Below, one piece after another: positions 1-10,007 of a stretch of 48,149 bases of DNA. The DNA lies in NCBI GenBank assembly GCA_905233455.1, contig CAJOES010000011.1:3959-52107 (forward strand), written 5' to 3'. The stretch comes from an uncultured Synergistales bacterium. GTDB lineage: Bacteria; Synergistota; Synergistia; Synergistales; Aminobacteriaceae. The translations under genes and the position numbers were made by a program. The notes beneath the pieces were generated by a model, which saw only the letters and a program-made list of their open reading frames with translations, ran no database searches and had not been told where the DNA came from. The number at the start of each line of letters is the position of its first letter. Position 1 is the stretch's first letter.

Positions 1-908
1 TAACGATTACGGAAAAGGACAGGTACGGCATTCCATGCAGGTACGTGCTCTGTACGCATTGCGGGCTTGTGAGGCAGGAAAAAAGGCTTGATGATGTGTC
101 TACAGCTGCTTTTTACAGAGACGATGACAGAAATATTTATGTAGGGCAGGAGCTGGCCTCAGGAAATTTCTTTAATGGCTAGGTAAGGCACGGCGAGGAG
201 TTTTACAGCATTGCAGAACGATTCGCTGACATCAAAAAAATACACACAGTTTTTGAGGCAGGGTGCGGTGCAGGAGGAATCCTTTACGCTTTTCATAAAA
301 GAGGCAAGAAAGTATCAGGCTGCGACTTCGGGAAAAAGTACCTTGAATACGGCATAGAACATTCCCTGAATCTATACGAAGGTGAACCCTACCTCCTAAA
401 GACACCGGCAAATTCTCAGGATTTAGTTATACTCTCACACGTTCTTGAACATCTCAACAATCCGCTTGAATACGTCAATATGCTTGCAGAAATCATTTCG
501 CCTGAAGGATTTATGATTGTACAGCTTCCGGGATTATTTTATATACACCGGACATACGGGAAACCCATACGTTATTTTCAGAATGCGCATGTATACAATT
601 ACTATTCTTATCACTTGAAAGCATTTTTTGAGACATTAGGGCTTAAGGTAATATACAGTGATGAGACATGTACATTCCTTATCAAGAAGCCGGCATCATG
701 GCAAAAGAAAAATACTGATGGCTTAACAGTATGGGATAAGGAAATGCCGGAATGGAGCAGGAAAATCGGGGATGCACTGAAAAAATATTATGTTCTCAGC
801 ATATTTGATAGGGTAAACCCTTACAGGCGTATAAGGCGTTGTGCTGTGAAACTCCTTGAACTTGCAGGTATCAAGGACACGGTAAAAAAACTTATCGGCA
901 GAAAGTAG
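1..908 (+). pseudogene. Class I SAM-dependent methyltransferase (N-terminal Cys/zinc-binding region plus methyltransferase domain), 5' end outside window, interrupted by in-frame TAG at 180-182
   Basis: Frame starting at nt 3 reads ITEKDRYGIPCRYVLCTHCGLVRQEKRLDD...ASGNFFNG*VRHGEEFYSIAERFADIKKIHTVFEAGCGAGGILYAFHKRGKKVSGCDFG...; motif I (EAGCGAGG) and HVLEHLNNP motif; frame is the same on both sides of the TAG. Confidence 0.75.
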
Positions 909-926
909 TTTGCATTACAGCAAAAA

Positions 927-958
927 CTGCCCCGTCCCATGAAAGAGACAGGGCAGAA
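927..958. terminator. Bidirectional hairpin terminator between convergent genes
   Basis: ctgccc...gggcag stem between converging ORFs, A-rich and T-rich flanks. Confidence 0.5.
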
Positions 959-963
959 TTTCT

Positions 964-2226
964 CTACAGCATTCCAACCAGAAGCCCAACAACAAACGTT
1001 GTCGGCCCCATCGTCAGGAATATCTGCGGTATACTCACGCCCCACGATATGAGCACTCCCGCCCCCAGTGCGGCAACGGCCATGAATATAGAGTCCGTGA
1101 TATTGGAGCACGCAATAACGCCTGATACTTTCTCTTCCGGTGCTTTGCTCTGCATGACTGCATAAAGCGGAACGATATACAGCCCTCCGCAGAACGCAAT
1201 CACGAACAGGCAGAAAGTGATCATGAAGTTCTCCGGACGCGAGAAGAATTCCCACGCGCCTATAATCGGTGCATCAGGAGCAACTGGAGGACGGTCGCTG
1301 ACGTACCACAGCAGGACGCTCGCAATCGCAATTCCGTACGCCGCAGAAGGAACATATTTTGTCGTGATTTTCCCCTTGAGGATCGACTCACACGCCATTG
1401 AACCAAAGCCGATACCGCACGAGAATATCGCAAGAAACGCCGTAGCAACGCTCTCATCAGTGCCGAGAATCAGCCGCGAATATGTCGGAAACTGCGCAAG
1501 GAATGTAGCACCTACAAGCCAGAACCACGATATAGCCAGCATTGAGCCGAAAACTTTACGCATAGGGACTATATCCCGAAACATCTCTATAGTTCTTGAT
1601 ACTATGTTGAATGACACCTTGCACTCAGGGTTTATCGGTTTTGTTGGAGGAATGAACATACTGCTCAGCCACCCGGCAGCCGCAATGCTCACGGCCAAGC
1701 CTCCGACCCAGTATATGCCGTTCTCGCGCAAAATCATCAGGCCGCCCGCAATCGTCCCGGTGAGTATGGCAAGATATGTACCCATCTGAATCAGCCCGTT
1801 TCCCGCAATGAGCTCTTCCTCCTTCAGGTGCTGGGGAAGTATGCTGTATTTCGCCGGGCTGAAGAATGCAGACTGCGCACCCATCAGGAACAGTACAGCC
1901 ATAAGAAGCCAGACATTGCCGAGCCAGAAGCCCAATGCCGCACCTGCCATCACGACAATTTCAGCGAACTTAACCCAGCGCATGAGATCAGAACGGTCAT
2001 ACTTGTCGGCAATATCGCTGGCCGTCGGGGCAAATACGAAAAACGGAAGGATAAACACACCTGCGGCGGCGTTCACCATTATGCGCGAGTCTATTCCTGC
2101 GGCATCACCTAACCTGTACGTGATGAGCATCATTAACGCGCTCTTGAAGAAATTATCATTGAATGCACCCATAAACTGTGTCAGGAACAGCGGCAAAAAT
2201 CTTCTCTTCAGCAACAATCCGAACAT
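964..2226 (-). CDS. MFS transporter, LplT-like (lysophospholipid transporter type)
   Basis: MFGLLLKRRFLPLFLTQFMGAFNDNFFKSALMMLI N-terminus, about 12 TM segments; start chosen at 2226 because it overlaps the cysS stop (TAATG). Confidence 0.75.
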   Translation of the reverse strand: MFGLLLKRRFLPLFLTQFMGAFNDNFFKSALMMLITYRLGDAAGIDSRIMVNAAAGVFILPFFVFAPTASDIADKYDRSDLMRWVKFAEIVVMAGAALGFWLGNVWLLMAVLFLMGAQSAFFSPAKYSILPQHLKEEELIAGNGLIQMGTYLAILTGTIAGGLMILRENGIYWVGGLAVSIAAAGWLSSMFIPPTKPINPECKVSFNIVSRTIEMFRDIVPMRKVFGSMLAISWFWLVGATFLAQFPTYSRLILGTDESVATAFLAIFSCGIGFGSMACESILKGKITTKYVPSAAYGIAIASVLLWYVSDRPPVAPDAPIIGAWEFFSRPENFMITFCLFVIAFCGGLYIVPLYAVMQSKAPEEKVSGVIACSNITDSIFMAVAALGAGVLISWGVSIPQIFLTMGPTTFVVGLLVGML

Positions 2227-3647
2227 TACGCAAGCTCCTTCTTCCATTTAGTGCCCTGCGGAGTATCCTCAAGGACTATTCCACGTGCTTTAAGCTCGTC
2301 CCGTATGGCATCAGACCTCGCAAAGTCCTTAGCCTTGCGTGCTTCCGTTCGTTCCTGTATGAGCTTCTCTATCTCTGCATTCTCGTTTTCTGCCTCGTCA
2401 TCACCGATTACGCCTAAAATATCATCATAATCTTTCAGCGCATTCTTTGAGAGCGTGAAAAATTCTTCAGGCAGGGATTCATTCTCTTTCAGTGTAGTGT
2501 TGATGAGATATACAACATCAAATAATATTCCCATTGCGGCGGCAGTGTTGAAGTCATCATTCATGGCCTCAGTAAATTTTTTGTCGAGTTCCTGAAGCTG
2601 TGCCTGATATTCTTTCACGTCAAATGTTGAGTTGTTATCCTTCCGTGTCTTTGCGGCAAAATCTAAATCGCTCCGGCAGTTCCGCAGCCTTGAGACTCCT
2701 GCAGCGGCCTGCTCCAAGCTTTCAGGCGTGAAGTTCAGCGGGCTTCTGTAGTGTGCACTGAGCATGAAGAACCGTAACGCAAGCGGGGGGTATTTCTCTA
2801 TTGCGGCTCTTGCTGTCAGGAAGTTTCCGAGTGATTTTGACATCTTCTCGTTGTCGATGAGCAGGAAGCCGTTATGCAGCCAGTAATTGACGAAGGGTTT
2901 TCCTGATCCTGAAGCAGCCTCGCTCTGTGCGGCCTCGTTTTCATGGTGCGGGAACATGAGATCCACTCCGCCGGAATGAATGTCGATATTGTCGCCGAGA
3001 TATTTTGACGACATAGCGGAACACTCTATATGCCATCCCGGACGGCCCTTGCCCCAAGGACTGTCCCATGAAGGTTCGCCGGGTTTCTCTGCCTTCCACA
3101 GCGCAAAGTCCAGAGGGTCGCGCTTCTTCTCCGTAGGGTCAACACGTGCTCCTGCCTCCATGTCTTCAAGATTCTGCTTGCATAACGAGCCGTATTTAGG
3201 CCAGCTCTTTATGTCGAAGTACACATCACCTTCCGACACGTAAGCATGACCGTTAGCTATTATCTTCTCTACTGTCCGTATGATTTCGGGCATATGCTCC
3301 GTAGCTCTCGGTGCAACATCAGGGCGGCGGATACCTAAAGCATCAGCATCTTTCTGGTATTCTGTGATGAATCTCTCTGCAAGCTCCTGTACGGTGATAT
3401 TCTCCTTATGGGCACGGTGTATCATCTTGTCGTCTATGTCGGTGAAGTTCTGCACAAACGTTACGTGATAGCCTTCATGCTCAAGCCACCTGCGAAGAAC
3501 GTCAAACACTATGAAGGGTCTTGCGTTCCCGACATGAAAATAATCATACACTGTAGGGCCGCAGGAATAGAAGCTGACATGTCCGGGCTTTATGGGATTA
3601 AACGGCTCTTTTTTTCTGGTTAAGTCGTTGAATAATACGAGGCTCAA
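2226..3647 (-). CDS. cysS: Cysteinyl-tRNA synthetase
   Basis: YSCGPTVYDYFHVGNARPFIVFDVLRRWL, GWHIECSAMSSKYLG, HHENEAAQSEA, KMSKSLGNFLT motifs. Confidence 0.97.
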   Translation of the reverse strand: MSLVLFNDLTRKKEPFNPIKPGHVSFYSCGPTVYDYFHVGNARPFIVFDVLRRWLEHEGYHVTFVQNFTDIDDKMIHRAHKENITVQELAERFITEYQKDADALGIRRPDVAPRATEHMPEIIRTVEKIIANGHAYVSEGDVYFDIKSWPKYGSLCKQNLEDMEAGARVDPTEKKRDPLDFALWKAEKPGEPSWDSPWGKGRPGWHIECSAMSSKYLGDNIDIHSGGVDLMFPHHENEAAQSEAASGSGKPFVNYWLHNGFLLIDNEKMSKSLGNFLTARAAIEKYPPLALRFFMLSAHYRSPLNFTPESLEQAAAGVSRLRNCRSDLDFAAKTRKDNNSTFDVKEYQAQLQELDKKFTEAMNDDFNTAAAMGILFDVVYLINTTLKENESLPEEFFTLSKNALKDYDDILGVIGDDEAENENAEIEKLIQERTEARKAKDFARSDAIRDELKARGIVLEDTPQGTKWKKELA

Positions 3648-3769
3648 AATATTTCATATCCTTTCATGAATTAAACTGCTGAATATTTTACACTAGACGC
3701 AAAGCAACAAAAAAACCGCCTGTTTAAAGCGGTCTATGTATATCTGTCGGGGTTTTACCGGTTATATTC

Positions 3770-3844
3770 TGGAGCCGGTGAACGGATTTGAACCGTTGAC
3801 CTGCGCATTACGAGTGCGCTGCTCTGCCACTGAGCCACACCGGC
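3770..3844 (-). tRNA. tRNA-Thr (anticodon CGU), CCA encoded
   Basis: Reverse complement GCCGGTG TG GCTCAGTGGCAGAGC A GCGCA CTCGTAA TGCGC AGGTC AACGG TTCAAAT CCGTT CACCGGC T CCA folds as cloverleaf; loop CTCGTAA gives anticodon CGT. Confidence 0.95.
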
Positions 3845-3872
3845 AATGTCTAAATCACAGTGAGAGATTTTA

Positions 3873-5423
3873 TCAGCTCAAAGATTTTTTGACAAGCGGG
3901 AACAGGAGCATTAACGCAAAAAAATCAAATCCGCTTCCCATGCAAGCCCCGTATCTGTCGTCGTCATCATCATATTCGTAGTAATCATCATTATTGTTTT
4001 CGTCTGCATCATAGCTGTTGTAGTCGTCATACGCCGCCCATTCACTGCTCTTGGCCGGAATGCTTGAAGCCTCAGTCTCTCCGTACTGCAGTGCTGATTT
4101 CAGGTTGAGTATTCCTGTAGAACTTGCACTGACCGAAACGTCAGAACCTCCTCCAAGAATTATCTGCTTGAGCTGGTATGCCGTAATGCTGTCGGGAAGT
4201 ATTGATGCCAGAAGTGCCGCTGCCCCTGAAATATGCGGTGCTGCCATTGATGTGCCGCTCTTGCTTCTCATAGTTGGAGTGTCTGAATCCGATTCCTGAA
4301 TCCATGTGCTTAGTATGTCCACTCCTGGAGCAGAAATGTCCGCGCCGTCGTTGCTGAAAGATGCGAGGTTTCCGTCCTTGTCCGTAGCAGATACCGAGAT
4401 CATTCCGTAAAGTCCCTGAAATGACGGAGGATACACATAATATCCTGCACCGGGAACCATATAGCCGTGAGCTTTCGTGCTGGGCTTGCCTATGGTCTGG
4501 CTCTGGTTTCCTGCGGCCACAACTATAACTGCCTTGTTCAGCACGTCGAGATTCTTGAATGCCCTCCATAAAGGAGACTTCACTAGAACATCATGCGTGG
4601 GCTTTTCCGGAAGGTAAGTTTCAAGGGACATATTCACTACTTTTATCTTTACTCCCTGATTGATGAGCTTCGTAACGTAATCTACTGCATCTATAACATT
4701 CTCTATATAGCCGCCGCCTGAACTGTCCAGAGCCTTAACGGAAATCATTTTTACATTCCAGTTAATGCCGGCAATTCCCATAGCGTTATTGCCCATTGCG
4801 CCTATTATCCCTGCAACGTGCGTTCCGTGCCCGTAATCGTCAGTTGCTGAATCATTATCTTTGTATCTGGTATTTTTCCCCAGCTCAAGAGCAATGTTGT
4901 CTTTCAGATCCGGGTTGTTCTCGTCGATGCCTGAATCAATAATCGCAACATAAATTTCATCACTGCCCTTCGCCCTGTCCCACGCGCTGTAGGCTTTAAC
5001 GAAACTCATTCCCCAGCATCCAGACAGCACTGGATCATTCGGGACTTCTGCGGCATATACCCTGTAATTAGGCGAGGCGGCTACTACTTCAGGATTCTTC
5101 ATGAGTTCTTCAACAAGCTCGTCGGTGGATTTCTTGTCGGAATGTATCAGCGCAAATACCTCATTGCCTGCCTCAGAGATTGATGCGTAAGTATTCTTGA
5201 CCCACGCTCCTGACTCTGCCGCGAATGATGCGACCCTGAATGCTTCAGTCCCGAAGTCCTCAAGGTCAGAAGCAGTAACGATGACTCCGGGATCAGAAGG
5301 CTTCAGCACGACGATTACATCACCGGGTATATAGTCAACTGCATATGAAGCAAAAGGAATCATTAATACAAATATCAATGTGCAAAGCAGTAATTTGTTG
5401 TATAGTTTCATAGGTTGTTTCAC
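3873..5423 (-). CDS. Secreted subtilisin-like (S8) serine protease with acidic linker and Synerg-CTERM-like tail
   Basis: Signal peptide; catalytic motifs VAIIDSGID, GHGTHVAGI, GTSMAAPHISGAAALL; C-term DENNNDDYYEYDDDDDRYGACMGSGFDFFALMLLFPLVKKSLS. Confidence 0.92.
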   Translation of the reverse strand: MKQPMKLYNKLLLCTLIFVLMIPFASYAVDYIPGDVIVVLKPSDPGVIVTASDLEDFGTEAFRVASFAAESGAWVKNTYASISEAGNEVFALIHSDKKSTDELVEELMKNPEVVAASPNYRVYAAEVPNDPVLSGCWGMSFVKAYSAWDRAKGSDEIYVAIIDSGIDENNPDLKDNIALELGKNTRYKDNDSATDDYGHGTHVAGIIGAMGNNAMGIAGINWNVKMISVKALDSSGGGYIENVIDAVDYVTKLINQGVKIKVVNMSLETYLPEKPTHDVLVKSPLWRAFKNLDVLNKAVIVVAAGNQSQTIGKPSTKAHGYMVPGAGYYVYPPSFQGLYGMISVSATDKDGNLASFSNDGADISAPGVDILSTWIQESDSDTPTMRSKSGTSMAAPHISGAAALLASILPDSITAYQLKQIILGGGSDVSVSASSTGILNLKSALQYGETEASSIPAKSSEWAAYDDYNSYDADENNNDDYYEYDDDDDRYGACMGSGFDFFALMLLFPLVKKSLS

Positions 5424-5532
5424 GTCCTTCCAGAATATTTATCGGTATGAAAATTATATAACACGCAAAAATTTAAGGCATTATAATTTTGCAAAAAATA
5501 TTATCATAAACATAAGGAGGAATTTTAATTCA

Positions 5533-7071
5533 ATGCCTGTACATAATGAGAACATCATCATAATCAATTGCGGTTCACAGTTTACCCAGCTTATTGCGCG
5601 CCGCTTGAGGGAGATGAAGGTGCACAGCGTAATAGTGAACTGGGATATTTCGTGCGTAGAAGTCAAAAAATATTCTCCTGCGGGGATAATCATATCAGGA
5701 GGTCCTGACAGCGTGAATGACGAAGACGCAATCACAATAGATCCTGAAATTCTGAACACTGGCTGTCCCGTTCTGGGAATATGCTACGGTATGCAGCTTC
5801 TAGCGAAACTTTCCGGAGGCCGCGTGAACTCCGGGCATGTGCACGAGTACGGCATCACGAAGATACTGCGCACCGGAGACTCTGAACTCCTGAAGGATAT
5901 TCCGGAGAGCATCAATGTCCTGATGAGTCATGGAGACAGCGTGTCTGAACTTCCCGGAGGCTTTTGCGCAACGTCAAGGACTGCGGGAGGCTTGACGGCA
6001 TCAATCGAGGATGGCGGCAGGAAGTTTTACGGCCTGCAGTTCCACCCGGAAGTCATACACACGGAGCACGGGCAGGAGATACTGCGCAGGTTCGCTTTCG
6101 GGATTTGCGGCTGTTCAGGTGATTGGGACTTGGCCGGTTGGGTTGAGGGTATCATTGAGGACATTCGCAGGACTGTCGGGAATGGGCGTGTAGTGTGCGG
6201 GCTGTCGGGAGGAGTTGACTCAAGTGTTGCGGCGGCTCTGGTGAACAGGGCAATAGGGGACAGGCTTACGTGTGTTTTCGTGAATCACGGCCTTATGCGC
6301 CTGAATGAACCGGAACAAGTTATGCGATCGTATCAGGATATGGGGCTGAACGTGATTTATGCTGATGCGTCAGAAAAGTTTTTGCGTGAGCTTGAGGGAG
6401 TAACAGACCCCGAACAGAAGAGAAAGATTATCGGAAGGTTATTCATTGAAGTATTTGATGAGGAGGCCAAGAAGATAGACGGTGCGGAATGGCTGTTGCA
6501 GGGGACAATCTATCCTGACGTTATCGAGAGCGGGAACAAGAAAGGTGCTGCGGTGATCAAATCTCATCACAACGTGGGCGGGCTTCCGGAGCACATGAAG
6601 ATGAAGCTGCTTGAGCCTCTGCGGGATCTCTTCAAGGACGAGGTGAGGAGACTCGGCGGAATTATAGGTGTCCCTGAAGCAATCGTGTCGCGTCAGCCTT
6701 TTCCCGGCCCGGGACTTGCCGTTAGATGCCTCGGTGCAATCACTAAGGGAAGGCTTGACGTTCTGAGGCAGGCAGATGCAATCTTCACGGAGGAACTGAA
6801 GCGTGCCGGGCTTTATGCGGGGATATGGCAGTCATTCTGCGTGCTGCTTCCCGTGAGAACTGTCGGCGTTATGGGGGACAGCAGGACTTACAGCGAGGCG
6901 GTAGTGCTCCGGGCTGTGCACTCTCAGGACGCTATGACTGCGGAATGGGCGAGGATAGATTACGGCGTGCTTGATGCCGTGTCTAAACGGATATGCAATG
7001 AAGTCAGGGGAGTAAACAGGGTGGTGCTTGATGTTACGTCAAAACCGCCTGCAACAATCGAGTGGGAATAG
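5533..7071 (+). CDS. guaA: GMP synthase (glutamine-hydrolysing)
   Basis: Start at ATGCCTGTACATAAT after AAGGAGG; class I amidotransferase GICYGMQLLA, PP-loop GLSGGVDSSVAA, C-terminal KPPATIEWE. Confidence 0.97.
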   Translation: MPVHNENIIIINCGSQFTQLIARRLREMKVHSVIVNWDISCVEVKKYSPAGIIISGGPDSVNDEDAITIDPEILNTGCPVLGICYGMQLLAKLSGGRVNSGHVHEYGITKILRTGDSELLKDIPESINVLMSHGDSVSELPGGFCATSRTAGGLTASIEDGGRKFYGLQFHPEVIHTEHGQEILRRFAFGICGCSGDWDLAGWVEGIIEDIRRTVGNGRVVCGLSGGVDSSVAAALVNRAIGDRLTCVFVNHGLMRLNEPEQVMRSYQDMGLNVIYADASEKFLRELEGVTDPEQKRKIIGRLFIEVFDEEAKKIDGAEWLLQGTIYPDVIESGNKKGAAVIKSHHNVGGLPEHMKMKLLEPLRDLFKDEVRRLGGIIGVPEAIVSRQPFPGPGLAVRCLGAITKGRLDVLRQADAIFTEELKRAGLYAGIWQSFCVLLPVRTVGVMGDSRTYSEAVVLRAVHSQDAMTAEWARIDYGVLDAVSKRICNEVRGVNRVVLDVTSKPPATIEWE

Positions 7072-7134
7072 TGCAGTAATTATGTGCTGTATTTTTCCGA
7101 AAATAAATAAAAATTTCTTTAGGAGATGATTTTT

Positions 7135-9960
7135 ATGCGGAATAAAAAGTTGTTTGTTATTGCCGTTATGATTGTGTTTGCGGCTTCTGCTTCTGCTTGG
7201 GCAGATGTGGAAATTAATACGGTCAATTTTCCTGATGAGATATTCAGAAACTATATCAGTGAAAATGTGGACAGATACGATCCGAAAGGATTCATCAGTG
7301 ATGCTGAAATAAATGCTGCAACAACAATGGATTTATTTACGTACACTAATAACAAGACACAAATTAAAACACTAAAGGGAATTGAGCATTTCACTGCACT
7401 TACAACCCTAATATGTTCCCGCAACACACTTGAAGACGGGCTTGACGTGAGCAAAAATAGAAATCTAGTTACGCTGAAATGTGCAAATAATGGACTTACG
7501 GAACTTGACCTGCACGAAAATAAATCACTAAAGGAACTTGACTGTCCGAACAATAATCTTAAGCTTCTTGACCTTAGCGCGAATGAAGAACTTGAAACAC
7601 TTGACTGCAGCGGGAATAGTCTTGCTGTGCTTAACCTCAGCGCAAACACAAAACTTAGCAGCCTTACTATGTCTCAAACAATAACGCTTGCCAGTGTTAG
7701 CTATGATGCTGCTGAAGAATATCCTTATAGCATAAACCTGAATCAATATGAACGCTATATAGGTGGTTCTGTTCCTGCGTTTATGGCAAATGCAAAAATA
7801 TCTGAAACTGCCGGAAAAGGAATAAGGGATATTTATGACGCACCTTTGACAGATTATGTAATCAATGATTCAGGAATTATTCGTTTCTCCTCAAAGCCAA
7901 GAAAAATAATTTATAACTACAATACTTCAAACGCAAATAAACTGATGGAAGTAACACTTGAGTTTACTGACCTTGAAAAGGCTGCAGGTGATATAAACAT
8001 TACCGATTTTGCTGATAATGCATTCATATCATATGCAACTACCAATTTTGACAAGAACGGCGACGGCATACTGAGTGAAACAGAAATCCATAACGCAACT
8101 AATCTTGACGTAAGAAATACAGCAATAGATCCGCAGAAGGTTCAAGCGATTCTGGAGAAGTTCCCCTATCTGGAGACGCTGAACTGTTCCAGAAGGCAAA
8201 TTTCTACGCTTGACTTGAGCAAAAATACAAAGCTCAAGACTCTTGATTGCTCAGAAAATAATATCACTGTGCTTGACCTGAGCAGAAATACAGCATTAAC
8301 TTCATTGACATGCTCAAATAATTCTATCAGCGGCCTTGACGTTAGCAAGAATACAGCATTAGTTACCCTGAAATGCGAAAACAATAGCATTACCGCTCTT
8401 GATGTTAGTAAAAATACGGCACTTACTACCCTTTACTGCAGAAACAATGCAATAAAGAAACTTGACCTTAGTAATAACAAAGTACTTACTGATTTAGACT
8501 GTTCTGGGAATAATATTGCTGCAATAAACCTAAGTCAAAATACAGCACTCACTGCAAGAAAATTATCTGACCCTGACCAAGAAATAGCACTTAATATTGA
8601 ACACGTTGCAGGGACAAGATATAGCATAAGGCTGAAGGATTATGACGCAAATATAGATGTGAACAAAATCAACAGCGTATTTAAAGCATCTGACAACCTT
8701 TCCATAAGCGATTACACAAAAGACAGCGATTCTGGCACAATATCATTTGCTACAGGTTATGAGAGAATTAAATACATATACCAAGTTGCAACTGATATTT
8801 CTATGACAGTCTATGCGTCAATCACGTATGTTGAGCGGCCTGCCCCTAACCCACCTGCTAGCAGTCTTCCTACGAACTTGCTTAACAATATTGCTTCTCT
8901 GTTCGGTGTAGATCCGTCTTCAGTGCACAGCCTTTCAGATAGTGAAAAGACATATGATGCTGACAAATGGACGTTGGGTACTGCGGATCAAAACACACTT
9001 AACGCTTCAGGAGAGACTGTCATACAAAATCTGCCTGTATTCACACCCAGTGAGAGCGGAATTTACGTAATTGAATGCAATCTGGGGACGCAAAATGCAG
9101 GGAAGCAGCTGAACTTTCACGGAGTAACTTCCGATTGGCAGGTAAGCGGGACAGCTTTCGGGGAAACAGAATGCAGATTCTTCAACGCAGCAACATATGA
9201 AGAAGTAACCGATGCTCCTTCAGACGGGAAAATTTACGTAGCTTTAAGAGTTTCTGCAGGAGAACAGAAGGCAGGAGTCATAACGCATTCATCATCGACC
9301 GGACAAAGCACTATAGAGCCTGTACCTGTAGCAAGCCGTGATGTCATCCGCAGAAATATAGCTTCGGCACTGAATATCAGCCCGGACAAGATAGTGTTTC
9401 TCGACAGGGAAAACATAAGCCCTGCCCCCGGCTATGCAGGACAGATAAGACCTGCTTCGGTGAGAAGTGCGGCAGAAGGTGATAATGAGAAGCATTATGA
9501 AATAGTGAGCGGACTGGGGACAATTCATGACTTCAAATATGATGCTGACAACAGATATGTAATGGAGGTAAAACTGCTTGATGATGTGCCCTCCGAAGTC
9601 AACGCAAAGAGTCTCAGCGATGATATAATAAGTGATGATGTTAGCGGTGATATAAGAGTTTATACAGAAGCATCTAATGCCGCAGCTTCAATAAATGCTT
9701 CATTCTTTGGTTACGGCCTGATAAACACTTTTGAAGTTCTCACGCTTGAAGGCAAAAAACTTGAACCTAAAGATTTTGGTATACGTGAGTTCCTTATGAT
9801 AGCAATATTCCAGTCAAGCACTCCGTTCACCATATTTTTGGCTAAATTCATTCCTGGAATAGGCGGCATCGTATCTGCAATTCTCGGCGGAGGCGGCTGT
9901 GATGCTGTATCGGGCGGTATTGTCCTTGCAGTGTTCCTGCTGTTCCGCAGAAAGCATTAA
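7135..9960 (+). CDS. Secreted leucine-rich repeat protein with EF-hand-like loop, two LRR blocks and Synerg-CTERM-like sorting signal
   Basis: Signal peptide MRNKKLFVIAVMIVFAASASAWA; repeats of LDLSKNTxLxxLxCxxNxI; DKNGDGILSETE loop; C-term LGGGGCDAVSGGIVLAVFLLFRRKH. Confidence 0.85.
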   Translation: MRNKKLFVIAVMIVFAASASAWADVEINTVNFPDEIFRNYISENVDRYDPKGFISDAEINAATTMDLFTYTNNKTQIKTLKGIEHFTALTTLICSRNTLEDGLDVSKNRNLVTLKCANNGLTELDLHENKSLKELDCPNNNLKLLDLSANEELETLDCSGNSLAVLNLSANTKLSSLTMSQTITLASVSYDAAEEYPYSINLNQYERYIGGSVPAFMANAKISETAGKGIRDIYDAPLTDYVINDSGIIRFSSKPRKIIYNYNTSNANKLMEVTLEFTDLEKAAGDINITDFADNAFISYATTNFDKNGDGILSETEIHNATNLDVRNTAIDPQKVQAILEKFPYLETLNCSRRQISTLDLSKNTKLKTLDCSENNITVLDLSRNTALTSLTCSNNSISGLDVSKNTALVTLKCENNSITALDVSKNTALTTLYCRNNAIKKLDLSNNKVLTDLDCSGNNIAAINLSQNTALTARKLSDPDQEIALNIEHVAGTRYSIRLKDYDANIDVNKINSVFKASDNLSISDYTKDSDSGTISFATGYERIKYIYQVATDISMTVYASITYVERPAPNPPASSLPTNLLNNIASLFGVDPSSVHSLSDSEKTYDADKWTLGTADQNTLNASGETVIQNLPVFTPSESGIYVIECNLGTQNAGKQLNFHGVTSDWQVSGTAFGETECRFFNAATYEEVTDAPSDGKIYVALRVSAGEQKAGVITHSSSTGQSTIEPVPVASRDVIRRNIASALNISPDKIVFLDRENISPAPGYAGQIRPASVRSAAEGDNEKHYEIVSGLGTIHDFKYDADNRYVMEVKLLDDVPSEVNAKSLSDDIISDDVSGDIRVYTEASNAAASINASFFGYGLINTFEVLTLEGKKLEPKDFGIREFLMIAIFQSSTPFTIFLAKFIPGIGGIVSAILGGGGCDAVSGGIVLAVFLLFRRKH

Positions 9961-9974
9961 CGCAAAAAAAATAT

Positions 9975-10007
9975 TCCGGGAGACACGCAAAGCCTCCCGG
10001 ATTTTTT
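9975..10007 (+). terminator. Rho-independent terminator downstream of LRR gene
   Basis: tccgggag...ctcccgga stem followed by TTTTTT. Confidence 0.75.

Noticed and set aside
1217-2417. Long ORFs on + strand (190 aa, 147 aa, 94 aa, 79 aa) opposite the MFS and cysS genes
   Set aside because: Antisense shadow ORFs of well-supported conserved genes; low-complexity basic compositions and no family motifs.
4141-4569. 142-aa ORF on - strand inside the subtilase
   Set aside because: Alternate-frame ORF within the intact protease; no RBS and no recognisable domain.
5424-5532. Purine riboswitch ahead of guaA
   Set aside because: Short AT-rich leader, no conserved purine-aptamer loops that I could identify.
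7251-8390. Antisense Ser/Phe/Leu-rich ORFs opposite the LRR gene
   Set aside because: Repetitive mirror of LRR coding sequence, not independent genes.
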